A stretch of 64,000 nt of DNA from Mobilisporobacter senegalensis. Its GTDB lineage: Bacteria; Bacillota; Clostridia; Lachnospirales; Lachnospiraceae. Numbering within the stretch: the stretch's first letter is position 1; the number at the start of each line of letters is the position of its first letter. A program made the translations under genes and the position numbers. Under the pieces are notes generated by a model. The model did no database searches. It was given only the letters and a program-made list of their open reading frames with translations, and was not told where the DNA came from. The stretch lies in NCBI RefSeq assembly GCF_003752155.1, contig NZ_RJVG01000004.1:124001-188000 (forward strand). Reading direction: 5' to 3'. Below, in pieces: positions 12,112 through 21,310 of this stretch.

Positions 12112-13974
12112 TTATTTACGAAAGAAATTATAGACCTGTTCAGCAGCTCTGTGATTCATACTGGGAATTTTCATAAGATCTTCAATTTCTGCAGCTTTTA
12201 TAGCCTCAATAGACATAAAATGTTTCATAAGCGCCTTTCTTCTTGCTGCTCCTATTCCATCAATATCATCAAGTATAGAATGTACCTGGGCTTTACTTCT
12301 AAGAGATCTATGATATTCAATGGCAAATCTGTGGGTTTCATCCTGTATTCTTGTAATTAATCGAAAAGCTTCACTGTTTCGCTCCATTGGAATTTCAACA
12401 TTATTATAATAAAGCCCTCTCGTTCTATGATTATCATCTTTGACCATACCACAGACTGCTATATTTAAATTCAATTCATTCAATACCTGCAGGGCAATAT
12501 TTACCTGTCCTTTTCCACCATCCATCATAATCAGGTCTGGAAATCTTGTAAAACTTCCATAGGAGGAATCCAGATTCTTTTCCCTAAGCTCTTCTTTTTC
12601 TTTTTTTCCGTGTGTAAAACGTCTTGTGAGCACTTCATACATGCTCGCATAATCATTGGCACCTTTAATCCATTTAATCTTAAACTTACGATAATCGTTC
12701 CGTTTTGGCCTTCCATTTTCATATACCACCATGGAACCAACAGATTCAAATCCATTAATATTAGAAATATCAAAAGATTCAATGCGATATATGGAGGGAA
12801 TGTCTAAAATGGCAGCTATCTGATTCACTGCACCAATGGTTTTTAATTCTTCTCTTTTAATTTTCTCAGAATCCTGCTGTAAAACTAATGATGCATTCTT
12901 GGCTGCAAGTTCTACAAGTCGTTCTTTCTCCCCTTTTACAGGTACTTTGATGTAAACTTTCTGCCCCCGTTTTTTTGTTAGCCATTCTGCAATGATATCT
13001 TCTTCCTCAATTGGTTCCTGAAGAATTAATTCTTTAGGAATAAAAGGAGTTCCTGCATAGAATTGTTTCACAAAGTTGGTCAGCACTTCGCCTCTTGTAT
13101 CATGCTCCACTCCCGTTAAGTAAAAATGCTCTCTTCCTATAAGTTTACCATTTCGGATAAAGAATACTTGTACCACCGCTTCATCTCCAGCTCTTGCAAA
13201 AGCAATAACATCCTTATCATCCTGTTCTGAATTATTAGTAATCTTTTGTTTTTGAGCTATTTGTTTTACACTGTTAAGCAGATCCCGATACTCTGCTGCC
13301 ATTTCAAAGTCCAGATTATCAGAAGCATTTTTCATCTTATCTTCCAACTGGTTTAATACAACACCATAGTTACCATTTAAGAATTCCAAAACTTGTTTCA
13401 CCGATTCCCCGTATTCCGTTTCATTAACATAGCCCTGGCAAGGTGCATCGCATTGTTTTATCTGATAATATAAACATGGTCTTTCTTTTCCGATATCTTT
13501 TGGCAGATTACGGTTACAAGTACGAATCTTATATATTTTGCGTATTAATTCAATGGTGTCTTTTACTGCCGTTGCACTAGTATAGGGACCAAAATATTTT
13601 GCTTTATCTTTCTTTAACTGCCTTGCAAACATAATTCTTGGGAATGGTTCCTGAACTGTTACTTTTATATAAGGATAACTTTTATCATCTTTAAGCATGG
13701 TATTGTATTTTGGACGATGTTCTTTGATCAGATTACACTCTAATACCAACGCTTCCAATTCGGAATCCGTTATGATATATTCAAAATGATCGATCCTGGA
13801 TACCATCTGAACAATCTTGGGAGTTAAATTTCTACTACTTTGAAAATATTGCCGTACTCTGTTTTTTAAACTGATTGCTTTCCCTATATAAATGATTTTA
13901 TCCGTTTTATCACGCATGATATATACACCTGGTTTTGCAGGTAATTTCTTTAATTCTTCTTCAACATCAAACAA
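12112..13974 (-). CDS. uvrC: Excinuclease ABC subunit C
   Basis: UvrC makes the two incisions of bacterial nucleotide-excision repair after UvrAB load at a lesion. The 620 residues are full length. The GIY-YIG domain is at the N-terminus ([19 protein letters not shown], with the conserved Arg in NRVRQYF). A four-cysteine-type region follows ([22 protein letters not shown]), then a UVR motif around residues 205-240. The RNase H-like nuclease has [17 protein letters not shown] and [13 protein letters not shown]. The C-terminus has helix-hairpin-helix repeats ([16 protein letters not shown]). No uvrA or uvrB lies in the window. Confidence 0.97.
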   Translation of the reverse strand: MFDVEEELKKLPAKPGVYIMRDKTDKIIYIGKAISLKNRVRQYFQSSRNLTPKIVQMVSRIDHFEYIITDSELEALVLECNLIKEHRPKYNTMLKDDKSYPYIKVTVQEPFPRIMFARQLKKDKAKYFGPYTSATAVKDTIELIRKIYKIRTCNRNLPKDIGKERPCLYYQIKQCDAPCQGYVNETEYGESVKQVLEFLNGNYGVVLNQLEDKMKNASDNLDFEMAAEYRDLLNSVKQIAQKQKITNNSEQDDKDVIAFARAGDEAVVQVFFIRNGKLIGREHFYLTGVEHDTRGEVLTNFVKQFYAGTPFIPKELILQEPIEEEDIIAEWLTKKRGQKVYIKVPVKGEKERLVELAAKNASLVLQQDSEKIKREELKTIGAVNQIAAILDIPSIYRIESFDISNINGFESVGSMVVYENGRPKRNDYRKFKIKWIKGANDYASMYEVLTRRFTHGKKEKEELREKNLDSSYGSFTRFPDLIMMDGGKGQVNIALQVLNELNLNIAVCGMVKDDNHRTRGLYYNNVEIPMERNSEAFRLITRIQDETHRFAIEYHRSLRSKAQVHSILDDIDGIGAARRKALMKHFMSIEAIKAAEIEDLMKIPSMNHRAAEQVYNFFRK

Positions 13975-14003
13975 TATTTTCTCCCCCTTTCTATCTCTCC
14001 ATT

Positions 14004-14152
14004 AGGTAATTGCGAAACTATTAAGTTTTCTAAATTTGCAAAACTGTTAATACAAATTCCTCCGCTCCAACGCTCCTTCCGCTTAGCTTCCGCTCCGGAA
14101 TTGTATTAATTGTTTTACAAATAAATATAATTTTAGAGTTTCGTAATTATCT
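14004..14152. repeat. 149-bp palindromic MITE-like element (GGTAATTGCGAAACT family)
   Basis: The outer ends are AGGTAATTGCGAAACT (14004-14019) and AGTTTCGTAATTATCT (14137-14152), imperfect inverted copies. Complementarity continues inward for about 50 bp per arm, through ATTTGCAAAACTGTTAATAC opposite GTATTAATTGTTTTACAAAT. The centre is a GC-rich CCGCTCC-type stretch near 14065-14095. The same ends recur at 29418-29503, and one end at 47562-47593. No ORF is inside, so a non-autonomous mobile element or a structured spacer is likely. It lies between the HAD gene and uvrC. Confidence 0.7.
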
Positions 14153-14177
14153 AGTCTGTCCATTCATTTCCTTGTTC

Positions 14178-14993
14178 TTAAGCACAATTGATAATAAATT
14201 TTTCAATTACATGAGCCACACCATCTCTATCATTAGAATATGTAATGTAATCTGCATCTTCTTTTACTACATCCTGTGCATTTGACATTGCTACACCAAG
14301 TCCTGCAAATTGTATCATGGATCTGTCATTAAACCCATCTCCCATACAGATCATCTCATCTTTTGATAATCCAAGATAATTTAATAGTTTTCCTAAAGAA
14401 TATGCCTTATCGATATTCAGGGGCATAATTTCCAGGAAATAAGGTTCTGAACGATAGATACTTAACATATGTCCGTATTTGGCTTGCATTTCTAATTCTA
14501 CTTTTGCCAGATGTGTTGGTTCTCCGGTCATAAGACATTTATTCACATCAAAAGTGATATAATCCACAAATGAATCCGTAATTTCCACTTCTATATGATT
14601 GATTTTTGCTTCTTTTTGAATAAATTCATCCATTCCTATCCCACTTATAATAGAATTATCCTTATAAGTTATGATACCCACATTATATTTTACTGCCTCT
14701 TCATATATTGATGGAATGATATCTCTTGGCAATACCTTTTGGTATATAGCTTCACCCGTTTTACAGTCAAATACTTTAGCTCCATTGAAAGATAAGATAT
14801 ATCCACCATGTTTACTAAGTTCTAATTTTTCTGCAATGGGAAGGATGCCGGCAGTTGGCCTCCCTGATGCTAATACTACAATTTCATCCCTCTTTTGTAA
14901 ATGTTTAATTGCTTCCAATGTTTTCGGAGTAATCTCTTTTCTTGTGTTCGTTAACGTACCATCAATATCAAGTACGAGCATTTTATACGCCAT
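14178..14993 (-). CDS. Cof-type HAD-superfamily phosphatase
   Basis: 271-residue HAD hydrolase of the Cof/YidA (IIB cap) group. Motif I is LDIDGTLT at the N-terminus, motif II is LASGRPT, the motif III lysine lies in the NIDKAYSL region, and motif IV is MGDGFNDRSMIQFAGLGVAMSNA. Such enzymes dephosphorylate sugar phosphates or flavin/PLP phosphates; the substrate cannot be assigned. The start chosen is the ATG at 14991-14993, where an AAAGGAG site sits 7 bp upstream; a 10-codon extension lacks such a site. It lies between ftsH and uvrC with hairpins on both sides. Confidence 0.88.
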   Translation of the reverse strand: MAYKMLVLDIDGTLTNTRKEITPKTLEAIKHLQKRDEIVVLASGRPTAGILPIAEKLELSKHGGYILSFNGAKVFDCKTGEAIYQKVLPRDIIPSIYEEAVKYNVGIITYKDNSIISGIGMDEFIQKEAKINHIEVEITDSFVDYITFDVNKCLMTGEPTHLAKVELEMQAKYGHMLSIYRSEPYFLEIMPLNIDKAYSLGKLLNYLGLSKDEMICMGDGFNDRSMIQFAGLGVAMSNAQDVVKEDADYITYSNDRDGVAHVIEKFIINCA

Positions 14994-15017
14994 TTTAAAT
15001 CTCCTTTGTACTAAAGA

Positions 15018-15045
15018 ATGCACCTAAGTTTTGCCTTGGGTGCAT
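15018..15045 (-). terminator. Hairpin after ftsH
   Basis: The 11-bp arms ATGCACCTAAG and CTTGGGTGCAT (one G-U pair) close a 6-nt loop between the ftsH stop codon and the HAD start. The minus-strand tail is TCTTTAG, a weak U-tract. Partial termination, or a cap on the HAD mRNA leader, is plausible. Confidence 0.45.
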
Positions 15046-15081
15046 ATCTGTTTTCTCTTGATAAGGTGATGCTTACATACC

Positions 15082-17079
15082 CTATTCTATATTAGTTTCA
15101 CTATTTTGGTCTGCTTCTGCTTTAGTAATGCCTTCTTTATTCATCTCAAGATCTATCCTGTCAATCATATCCTCTTGTTTTGTTTCCTTATTATCAGATT
15201 CTTCTTTATCAGCCTCTTCTTCAGGAAGCCCTTTTACTTCACGATATATTTTCATGAATTCTTTCCCTGTAATCGTTTCTTTCTCGATCAGGAATTCAGC
15301 TATCTTATCCAATACATCACGATTTCCTTCTAATAAAGACACTGCCTTTTCATAACATTCTTTCAATATTCTCATAACTTCCTGATCTATTTCAGCTGCA
15401 GTAGCATCCCCGCAATTTAACACAGGACGTCCATCAAGATATTTACTTTCAACAGATTCCAGACCCATGAGCCCAAATTTTTCTGACATACCATACTGGG
15501 TAACCATGGCACGTGCTAAAGAAGTTGCTTTTTCTATATCATTGGAAGCACCGGTTGTAATCGAATCAAAAATTAATTGTTCAGCTGCACGGCCGCCATA
15601 TAAAGTAACAATCCTTGCAAGCATTTCTTCTTTGCTCATTAAATATTTTTCTTCTTCCGGAACCTGCATTACATATCCAAGGGAACCCATAGTTCTAGGA
15701 ACAATAGTAATCTTTTGCACCGGCTCTGATTTTTTCTCTAATGCAGTAACAAGTGCATGCCCTACTTCGTGGTAAGCAACAATTCTCTTCTCATCCTTAC
15801 CAAGAATTCTATCTTTCTTCTCTTTACCTGCAATTACAACTTCCACTGATTCAAAAAGGTCTTCCTGCATGACAACATTTCTTCCCGCTTTTACAGCAGT
15901 GATTGCTGCCTCATTAATAATATTGGCCAGGTCAGAACCTACCGCACCTGATGTTGCAAGGGCAATTGCATCTAAATCTACAGAATCATCCATTAGAACA
16001 TCTTTTGCATGTACTTTTAATACATCAACCCTGCCTTTTAAATCAGGTTTATCTACAATCACACGGCGATCAAAACGTCCCGGACGAAGCAACGCTTTAT
16101 CTAACACTTCCGGGCGGTTTGTTGCCGCTAAAATGACCAGACCTTTCGAAGTATCAAAACCATCCATTTCTGATAATAATTGGTTTAATGTCTGCTCTCT
16201 TTCATCGTTCCCGCCGCCGTATCTGGTATCTCTGCTTTTACCAATGGCATCTATTTCATCGATAAAGATAATACATGGTGCAGATTGCTGTGCCTGTTTG
16301 AATAAATCTCTGACTCTGGATGCACCCACACCAACAAACATTTCCACAAAATCAGAACCGGATAATGAGAAGAATGGTACCTTTGCTTCTCCGGCAACTG
16401 CTTTGGCAAGAAGTGTCTTACCGGTTCCCGGAGGACCTACTAATAATGCACCTTTTGGAAGTTTGGCACCGATTTTTGTATATTTGCCCGGATTATGAAG
16501 GAAATCTACAAGTTCTGTTAAAGATTCTTTTGCTTCTTCCTGTCCGGCAACATCTTTAAATGTTACTCCGGTTTCCTTTTGTACATAAACTTTTGCATTA
16601 CTTTTGCCAACTCCCATCATCCCGCCGCCGCTTTTGGAAATGGAGCGAAACAGGAACCACATAATTAACCATATAATCAGAAATGGAAATACCCATACGA
16701 ATAACAAATCAATAATACCAGAACCCGTATCCTGTACTTCCCCTTTATAATCTACATTGCCTTGTTCATGAGCTTCCTTTAATAACTCTGTTAATTCTTC
16801 ATCTTTTATATTACCAGTATAATAGGATATCTCATATAAATTGCTGGGTTGCTCTTTTGGCACAAATTCTATTCTGTCTGATTTGATAACAACTGATTTG
16901 ATTTCACGTTCTTCCAACATATCCAGAAATTTATTATATGTCACTTCAATATGTGTACTTTCTTTTAACTGATTGGATAAATAAGAAAACATTGTGAATA
17001 TACTAACTGCCGCAATCAAGGCAATTATCAATCCATTCCGATTCATTTTCTTATTGCTGTTTTTATTATTATTATCCAT
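15082..17079 (-). CDS. ftsH: ATP-dependent zinc metalloprotease FtsH
   Basis: Membrane-bound AAA+ protease that degrades misassembled membrane proteins and some regulators. The 665 residues have two N-terminal membrane helices (about 14-34 and 122-145) around an extracytoplasmic domain. The AAA module follows (Walker A GPPGTGKT, Walker [37 protein letters not shown]). The peptidase has the zinc motif HEVGH, where most FtsH have HEAGH; HExxH is intact. An acidic, Lys/Glu-rich tail extends past residue 610. A good promoter lies upstream at 17113-17141. Confidence 0.97.
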   Translation of the reverse strand: MDNNNKNSNKKMNRNGLIIALIAAVSIFTMFSYLSNQLKESTHIEVTYNKFLDMLEEREIKSVVIKSDRIEFVPKEQPSNLYEISYYTGNIKDEELTELLKEAHEQGNVDYKGEVQDTGSGIIDLLFVWVFPFLIIWLIMWFLFRSISKSGGGMMGVGKSNAKVYVQKETGVTFKDVAGQEEAKESLTELVDFLHNPGKYTKIGAKLPKGALLVGPPGTGKTLLAKAVAGEAKVPFFSLSGSDFVEMFVGVGASRVRDLFKQAQQSAPCIIFIDEIDAIGKSRDTRYGGGNDEREQTLNQLLSEMDGFDTSKGLVILAATNRPEVLDKALLRPGRFDRRVIVDKPDLKGRVDVLKVHAKDVLMDDSVDLDAIALATSGAVGSDLANIINEAAITAVKAGRNVVMQEDLFESVEVVIAGKEKKDRILGKDEKRIVAYHEVGHALVTALEKKSEPVQKITIVPRTMGSLGYVMQVPEEEKYLMSKEEMLARIVTLYGGRAAEQLIFDSITTGASNDIEKATSLARAMVTQYGMSEKFGLMGLESVESKYLDGRPVLNCGDATAAEIDQEVMRILKECYEKAVSLLEGNRDVLDKIAEFLIEKETITGKEFMKIYREVKGLPEEEADKEESDNKETKQEDMIDRIDLEMNKEGITKAEADQNSETNIE

Positions 17080-17112
17080 TGAAAACCTCCTCTTTCTTAG
17101 GATATCATGTTC

Positions 17113-17141
17113 ATTATAATGTTAGTCTTTCCATAAATCAA
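17113..17141 (-). promoter_or_regulatory. Sigma-A-type promoter for ftsH
   Basis: Read on the minus strand: TTGATT (17141-17136), 17 bp, TATAAT (17118-17113), about 35 bp before the ftsH start codon. Spacing and -10 are ideal, and the -35 matches four of six consensus bases. The rest of 17142-17279 is AT-rich with nothing recognisable. Confidence 0.6.
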
Positions 17142-17279
17142 TATGATAATTTCTATACATTTGATATCTATAAACGCTATCTTACCATTCAATCTTACCA
17201 ATATCAATTACTTCATGAAAATATTATAGAATTTTTATTCTGTATTTTTTATTTACTATCTTTTTAAAGAATTCTGTTA

Positions 17280-17388
17280 TATAATTACAATTATCTGATG
17301 GCTGCCAGCTATAACACCCCTGTCAAAACAGGGATCAACAGCTGTTATGTCCCCAGGTAAGTCCAACTGAAAGTCAGGAGGTTTTGTC
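17280..17388 (+). promoter_or_regulatory. Promoter -10 and structured 5' leader of the DUF188 gene
   Basis: A TATAAT box at 17280-17285 (weak TATCTT -35, 17-bp spacing) would start transcription near 17292. The transcript then opens with a compact fold: CTG/CAG around 17297-17310, a CCCTG/CAGGG hairpin near 17325-17340, and GCTG in the first loop complementary to CAGC near 17347, giving a possible pseudoknot. A small CTGA/TCAG hairpin abuts the AGGAGG at 17376-17381. The architecture resembles a small riboswitch and loosely the fluoride class, but the conserved 3' segment of that class is not seen. Confidence 0.4.
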
Positions 17389-17832
17389 TTGAAAATATTA
17401 GTGGATGCAGATGCATGCCCCGTCAAACATATTATAGAAAAAGTCGCAAAAGAGATGAATATACCCGTTATCATGATAATAGATACCAGCCACATACTTC
17501 ACTCTGATTATTCCGAGATCATTACCGTCAGTAAAGCTCCGGATGCAGTGGATATTGCCCTAATTAATAGAACAGATAAAGGGGATATTGTTGTAACACA
17601 AGATTATGGAGTTGCAACTATGGCTCTTGGAAAAAAGGCATATGCAATTCATCATAGTGGCAGAGTATATACAGATGATAATATTGATCTGCTGCTCTTT
17701 GAACGCTATATTTCAAAAAAACAGCGACAGGCAGGAATAAGGACAGGCAACATTCGCAAACGTACCAAAGATTCTGATGAAAACTTTGAGCAGTCATTTC
17801 GTAAATTATGCTTATCCCATCATAATGAATAG
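17389..17832 (+). CDS. DUF188 (YaiI/YqxD family) protein
   Basis: 147-residue cytoplasmic protein of the YaiI/YqxD family, related to NYN/PIN-like nucleases. It opens KILVDADACPVKHIIEKVA and contains APDAVDIALINRTDKGDIVVTQDYGVA, the acidic residues expected of this fold, plus the late KRTKDSDENFEQSF motif. Biochemical function is unknown. Translation starts at TTG (17389-17391), the only start with a suitable AGGAGG (17376-17381). Its 3' end is convergent with the peptide ABC operon and shares a hairpin with it. Confidence 0.85.
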   Translation: MKILVDADACPVKHIIEKVAKEMNIPVIMIIDTSHILHSDYSEIITVSKAPDAVDIALINRTDKGDIVVTQDYGVATMALGKKAYAIHHSGRVYTDDNIDLLLFERYISKKQRQAGIRTGNIRKRTKDSDENFEQSFRKLCLSHHNE

Positions 17833-17839
17833 ATTATAT

Positions 17840-17881
17840 AACACTAATTACTCCATCCCGGGAATGGAATGAATTAGTGTT
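17840..17881. terminator. Shared hairpin between convergent genes
   Basis: AACACTAATT (17840-17849) pairs with AATTAGTGTT (17872-17881) and is followed on the plus strand by TTTTG. The right arm and loop are coding sequence for the last residues of the ABC ATPase, whose stop codon is at 17848-17850. The terminator of the DUF188 gene is thus partly embedded in a protein-coding 3' end. Confidence 0.55.
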
Positions 17882-19434
17882 TTGCTATATTCATGTGTTG
17901 GATTGTGATATAATTCTTCCACGGATGCACTTTCAATAATTTTTCCATTATGCATTACAGACACTCTATCACAGATCTGCCCAATCACATTTAAATCATG
18001 TGAAATAAATAAAAAAGTTAACTGATATTTCTCACGTAAATTAATCAGTAAATTCAATATCTGAGCCTGCACTGTCACATCAAGGGCTGAAACTGGCTCA
18101 TCCAAAATAATAAATTCTGATTTCAGCATAAGAGAATTGGCGATATTTACTCTTTGACGCTGTCCTCCACTAAGTTCATTTAAATATCTATGTGTATGTT
18201 CTTTTTGTAACCCTACCTGTTCTAAAATTTCATAAACTGCATCCTGTCTTTGCTTTTTAGTATATCCTCCCTTGATTCTTAAGGGTTCTTCTAATATCCA
18301 GCCCACCTTTTTTGCAGGATTCAGGCTTCCATAAGAATCTTGAAATACCATCTGTGGTCTGCTTTCTTTTAAAACAATTCCACCTTCTATTTCTTTATGA
18401 ACTCCCGCTATAACTTTGGCCAGAGTAGATTTACCACAACCGCTTTCCCCAACGATTCCGTATATCTCTCCCCTGAAGATTTCCAGATCGATATCTGTTA
18501 ATACCGGTTTTTTCATTGTTCTCCCAAATAATTTAGCATCTTTTTCTTTATAGGAAGCACTTAATTTATCTATCTTTAATATAATATCTTTTTCAGACTT
18601 TGATATTATTTCTTTTTTTTCTAAACTGTTTTTTCTATTTTGAATACTTGGTACTGCCTTTAATAAATCTTTTGTGTACATAACTTTAGGACTATGAAAA
18701 ATTTCTTCTACAAGCCCTTCTTCAACTATCTCTCCATTATGCATCACGAGAGCCCTGTCACAAACAGACTGAACTATCCCTAAATCATGAGAGATTAATA
18801 TTACAGCAGTGCCATACTCTTTGTTCAATTTCTTTATTAATTCCAATAGTTGAGCTTGTATTGTTACATCAAGGGCCGTTGTGGGTTCATCTGCAATCAT
18901 TAATTTAGGATTGCAGATCATAGCCATTGCGATCATGACCCGTTGTCTCATACCACCAGATAGTTGGTGAGGATATTTTTCATAAATTTCTTCTGGATAT
19001 TGTAATCCAACTTCTTCAAACATGGATAAAGTTTTCTTCTTTATCTCTTCCTTATTTAATTTACTATGGTTAAACAGCATCTCATTAACCTGATTCCCCA
19101 CTCTGGACAAAGGATTGAGAGAGGTCATAGGTTCCTGGAATATCATAGAAATATGATTTCCTTTTAAGTTTCTTCGCTGTTTCTCATTTAACTGAGTCAA
19201 ATTCTTATTTTCAAATTCAATACTTCCATTAAAGATCTCAATATTTTTTGGTAAAAGTCCAATAACAGAAAGTGCTGTCATTGTTTTTCCTGACCCGGAT
19301 TCCCCTACAATTCCAATCATTTCTCCAGGTTCTATGGCAAATGAAATACCATTTACAATGGTATTCTTTTTCTTATTTCCAGAGAAAACACCTATTTCCA
19401 GGTTATTCACTTTAAGTAGATAATCTTCCTTCAT
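17848..19434 (-). CDS. Peptide ABC transporter, fused dual ATP-binding protein
   Basis: 528 residues holding two complete ABC ATPase domains, as in DppD-DppF/YejF-type fusions. Domain 1 has GESGSGKT, LSGGMRQRV and LMIADEPTTALD; domain 2 has GESGCGKST, LSGGQRQRV and FIILDEPVSALD. Each is followed by its H-loop (LISHDLGIV, FISHDLNVI). It energises the permeases encoded just upstream. The start used is the ATG at 19432-19434 with AAAGGAG 8 bp upstream. It is the last gene of an SBP-permease-permease-ATPase operon. Nickel or another solute remains possible in place of peptides. Confidence 0.92.
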   Translation of the reverse strand: MKEDYLLKVNNLEIGVFSGNKKKNTIVNGISFAIEPGEMIGIVGESGSGKTMTALSVIGLLPKNIEIFNGSIEFENKNLTQLNEKQRRNLKGNHISMIFQEPMTSLNPLSRVGNQVNEMLFNHSKLNKEEIKKKTLSMFEEVGLQYPEEIYEKYPHQLSGGMRQRVMIAMAMICNPKLMIADEPTTALDVTIQAQLLELIKKLNKEYGTAVILISHDLGIVQSVCDRALVMHNGEIVEEGLVEEIFHSPKVMYTKDLLKAVPSIQNRKNSLEKKEIISKSEKDIILKIDKLSASYKEKDAKLFGRTMKKPVLTDIDLEIFRGEIYGIVGESGCGKSTLAKVIAGVHKEIEGGIVLKESRPQMVFQDSYGSLNPAKKVGWILEEPLRIKGGYTKKQRQDAVYEILEQVGLQKEHTHRYLNELSGGQRQRVNIANSLMLKSEFIILDEPVSALDVTVQAQILNLLINLREKYQLTFLFISHDLNVIGQICDRVSVMHNGKIIESASVEELYHNPTHEYSKTLIHSIPGME

Positions 19435-19481
19435 CTGCCTGTCTCCTTTCTGATTCTGATCTGAACTGGTCAATTGAGTAT

Positions 19482-20264
19482 TTACCCATCAGATAACATA
19501 CTAAATCCTAAAACTGTAAAAACTATCATAAATCCTGGTGCTAAAGCATACCAAGGGGCATTAAATAAATATGGCTGGGCTTCTGATAACATCCTTCCAA
19601 GGCTGGATAATGGAGGCTGGACACCAAGTCCCAAATAACTCATACCCGCCTCTGCTAAAATTGCATTGTTAAATCCTATCATTATGGATGTTCGAAGGAT
19701 TTTTCTTGTATTAGGAAGGATATGAATGAACATGATCCGAAAATCACTTGCACCCATTAATTTTGCATTTTTTACAAAATCCATCTCTTTTAACGTTATA
19801 AATTCACTTCGGATAACACGGGCAAAGCTGGGAATAAAAACAATTCCTAATGCAAATATCAGATTAAAGCGACCGATATCTACAACACTGACAATTACAA
19901 GTGCTAAAAGAATACTTGGAAAAGAAGCCAGTGCATCATTAAGCCGCATTATAATCTCATCCAGCACTCCACCATAGAAGCCGGTAATTGCACCGACTAA
20001 AGTGCCGATTCCTGCTCCGATTGCCACAGTGAATATGGCTACAAGAAAAGTGATTTTACTGCCTGCCATAACACGACTTAAAATATCACGTCCAAAATTG
20101 TCCGTACCAAAAAGATGTTTAAGATTAGGAGCCATATTCTTAGCTAAACCGTCCATCTGGTCCGGATCATAAGGTGTGTAAAATATCCCAATGAGTAGTA
20201 TGCATATAACGATACCGACCATAATGCAGCCAAGGATAAAGTTTATTTCTTTATTTCTTTTCAT
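19482..20264 (-). CDS. Peptide ABC transporter permease (DppC/OppC type)
   Basis: 260-residue inner-membrane permease with about six membrane segments. The cytoplasmic N-terminal helix precedes the OppC-like YDPDQMDGLAKNMAPNLKHLFGTDNFGRDILSRV segment. The EAA loop is NAILAEAGMSYLGLGVQPPLSSLGRML, typical of this family. Of two nearby ATGs, that at 20262-20264 (MKRNKE) has the AAAGGAG at correct distance (7 bp); the one at 20270 would leave 1 bp. It lies between the DppB-type permease and the ATPase, separated from each by 34-47 bp. Confidence 0.9.
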   Translation of the reverse strand: MKRNKEINFILGCIMVGIVICILLIGIFYTPYDPDQMDGLAKNMAPNLKHLFGTDNFGRDILSRVMAGSKITFLVAIFTVAIGAGIGTLVGAITGFYGGVLDEIIMRLNDALASFPSILLALVIVSVVDIGRFNLIFALGIVFIPSFARVIRSEFITLKEMDFVKNAKLMGASDFRIMFIHILPNTRKILRTSIMIGFNNAILAEAGMSYLGLGVQPPLSSLGRMLSEAQPYLFNAPWYALAPGFMIVFTVLGFSMLSDG

Positions 20265-20298
20265 CCCCATACTCCTTTTATCTAAATTAAGTTAAACT

Positions 20299-21240
20299 TT
20301 ATGAAATCCTTACTCTGGGATCAATATATTGATAGAGGATATCAACAATAAAATTAATAAATACGATTAGAATAGCTATGTACATAATAATAGCTGACAC
20401 CACAGGAAAATCCCTGTTAGAAATTGCAACTACCAAAAGCCTCCCTAATCCAGGCAAGCTAAATACCTGCTCAATCATGATACTTCCAGCAAATACATCT
20501 GCAATCATCATTGCAAGAAATGTAATAACAGGTATCAACCCGTTCTTTAAAACATGTTTATATAATATTTGATGTTCTGTATCTCCCTTACTCCGTGCTG
20601 TTCTTACATAATCCAATTTAAGCTGCCTTAAAAGAGAGCTTCTTAGGAATTTAATCAGCATCGCCGCCTTTGGCAGAGCTATTGCAACTGCCGGAAAGAA
20701 TAAATAACCTAAAAAGCCCAGAAAATTATCTTGGATACCAACATAAGCTCCTGGGGTGAACATTTTTAATATTAAACCGAAAATCAATGTAATCAGCATT
20801 CCTAGAAAAAACGGAGGAATTGCCATATTTATCTGACAGATCAAAGTAATAACCCGATCTAGAAAGCCTCCTTCTTTTTTCACGGTAAGAATTCCGAAAG
20901 GGAAAGATAATACTATAATTACAATCAATGCTATCACTGCTAAATAAAATGTTACTATAAACCTGTCTTTTAATAAACTGGAAACAGGTATATTATATTG
21001 TGATGACAACCCAAAATCACCTTTTATTATGCCGGAAAGCCATGAACCATATCGAATGAATAGTGGTTCATTTAAGCCAAGTTCTTCTCTTAAAGCATCA
21101 ATTGCTTCTTTTGTTGCATTGGTTCCAAGTGCAGTTAATGCACTATCTCCCGGTATAATTTGAAAGGCTAGAAAGGTAAGAAGTGAAATAACCAACAATG
21201 TAATAATGAGAGTAATAATTTTTTTAAATATATATTTCAT
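20299..21240 (-). CDS. Peptide ABC transporter permease (DppB/OppB type)
   Basis: 313 residues with a first membrane helix at about 9-30, the periplasmic-side loop typical of OppB (SALTALGTNATKEAIDALREELGLNEPLFIRYGSWL), and five more helices. The EAA-type loop is around YVRTARSKGDTEHQILYKHVLKNGLIPVITFL, and the C-terminal IDPRVRIS matches the family ending DPRxR. It pairs with the DppC-type permease to form the channel. Confidence 0.92.
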   Translation of the reverse strand: MKYIFKKIITLIITLLVISLLTFLAFQIIPGDSALTALGTNATKEAIDALREELGLNEPLFIRYGSWLSGIIKGDFGLSSQYNIPVSSLLKDRFIVTFYLAVIALIVIIVLSFPFGILTVKKEGGFLDRVITLICQINMAIPPFFLGMLITLIFGLILKMFTPGAYVGIQDNFLGFLGYLFFPAVAIALPKAAMLIKFLRSSLLRQLKLDYVRTARSKGDTEHQILYKHVLKNGLIPVITFLAMMIADVFAGSIMIEQVFSLPGLGRLLVVAISNRDFPVVSAIIMYIAILIVFINFIVDILYQYIDPRVRIS

Positions 21241-21292
21241 CTTACCTTTCCCCTTTCGTTTTTTAACATTTATTTTGTCCGATTTCTATCAG

Positions 21293-21310
21293 CTGAATTA
21301 AGTTTTACTT
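21293..21310 (-). repeat. TTAATTCAG repeat, half copy
   Basis: On the minus strand AAGTAAAACTTAATTCAG, identical over 18 bp to 24783-24800 on the plus strand. It overlaps the stop codon of the substrate-binding protein. It belongs to a dispersed family also seen at 38358-38395, 46330-46346, 54466-54485 and near 63000. Confidence 0.6.

Noticed and set aside
12531-12782. Minus-strand frame overlapping uvrC in another phase
   Set aside because: Contained entirely in the uvrC coding region without its own start signal.
15869-16498. 209-codon open frame on the plus strand inside ftsH
   Set aside because: It is antisense to the strongly conserved AAA domain, has no ribosome site and its translation is low-complexity Ser/Thr-rich; a shadow of ftsH.
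17292-17388. Fluoride riboswitch upstream of the DUF188 gene
   Set aside because: The two-stem pseudoknot layout is similar, but the conserved 3' segment (TGATGGC-like then CTCC) is absent and the gene is not a fluoride exporter; kept only as an unclassified leader.
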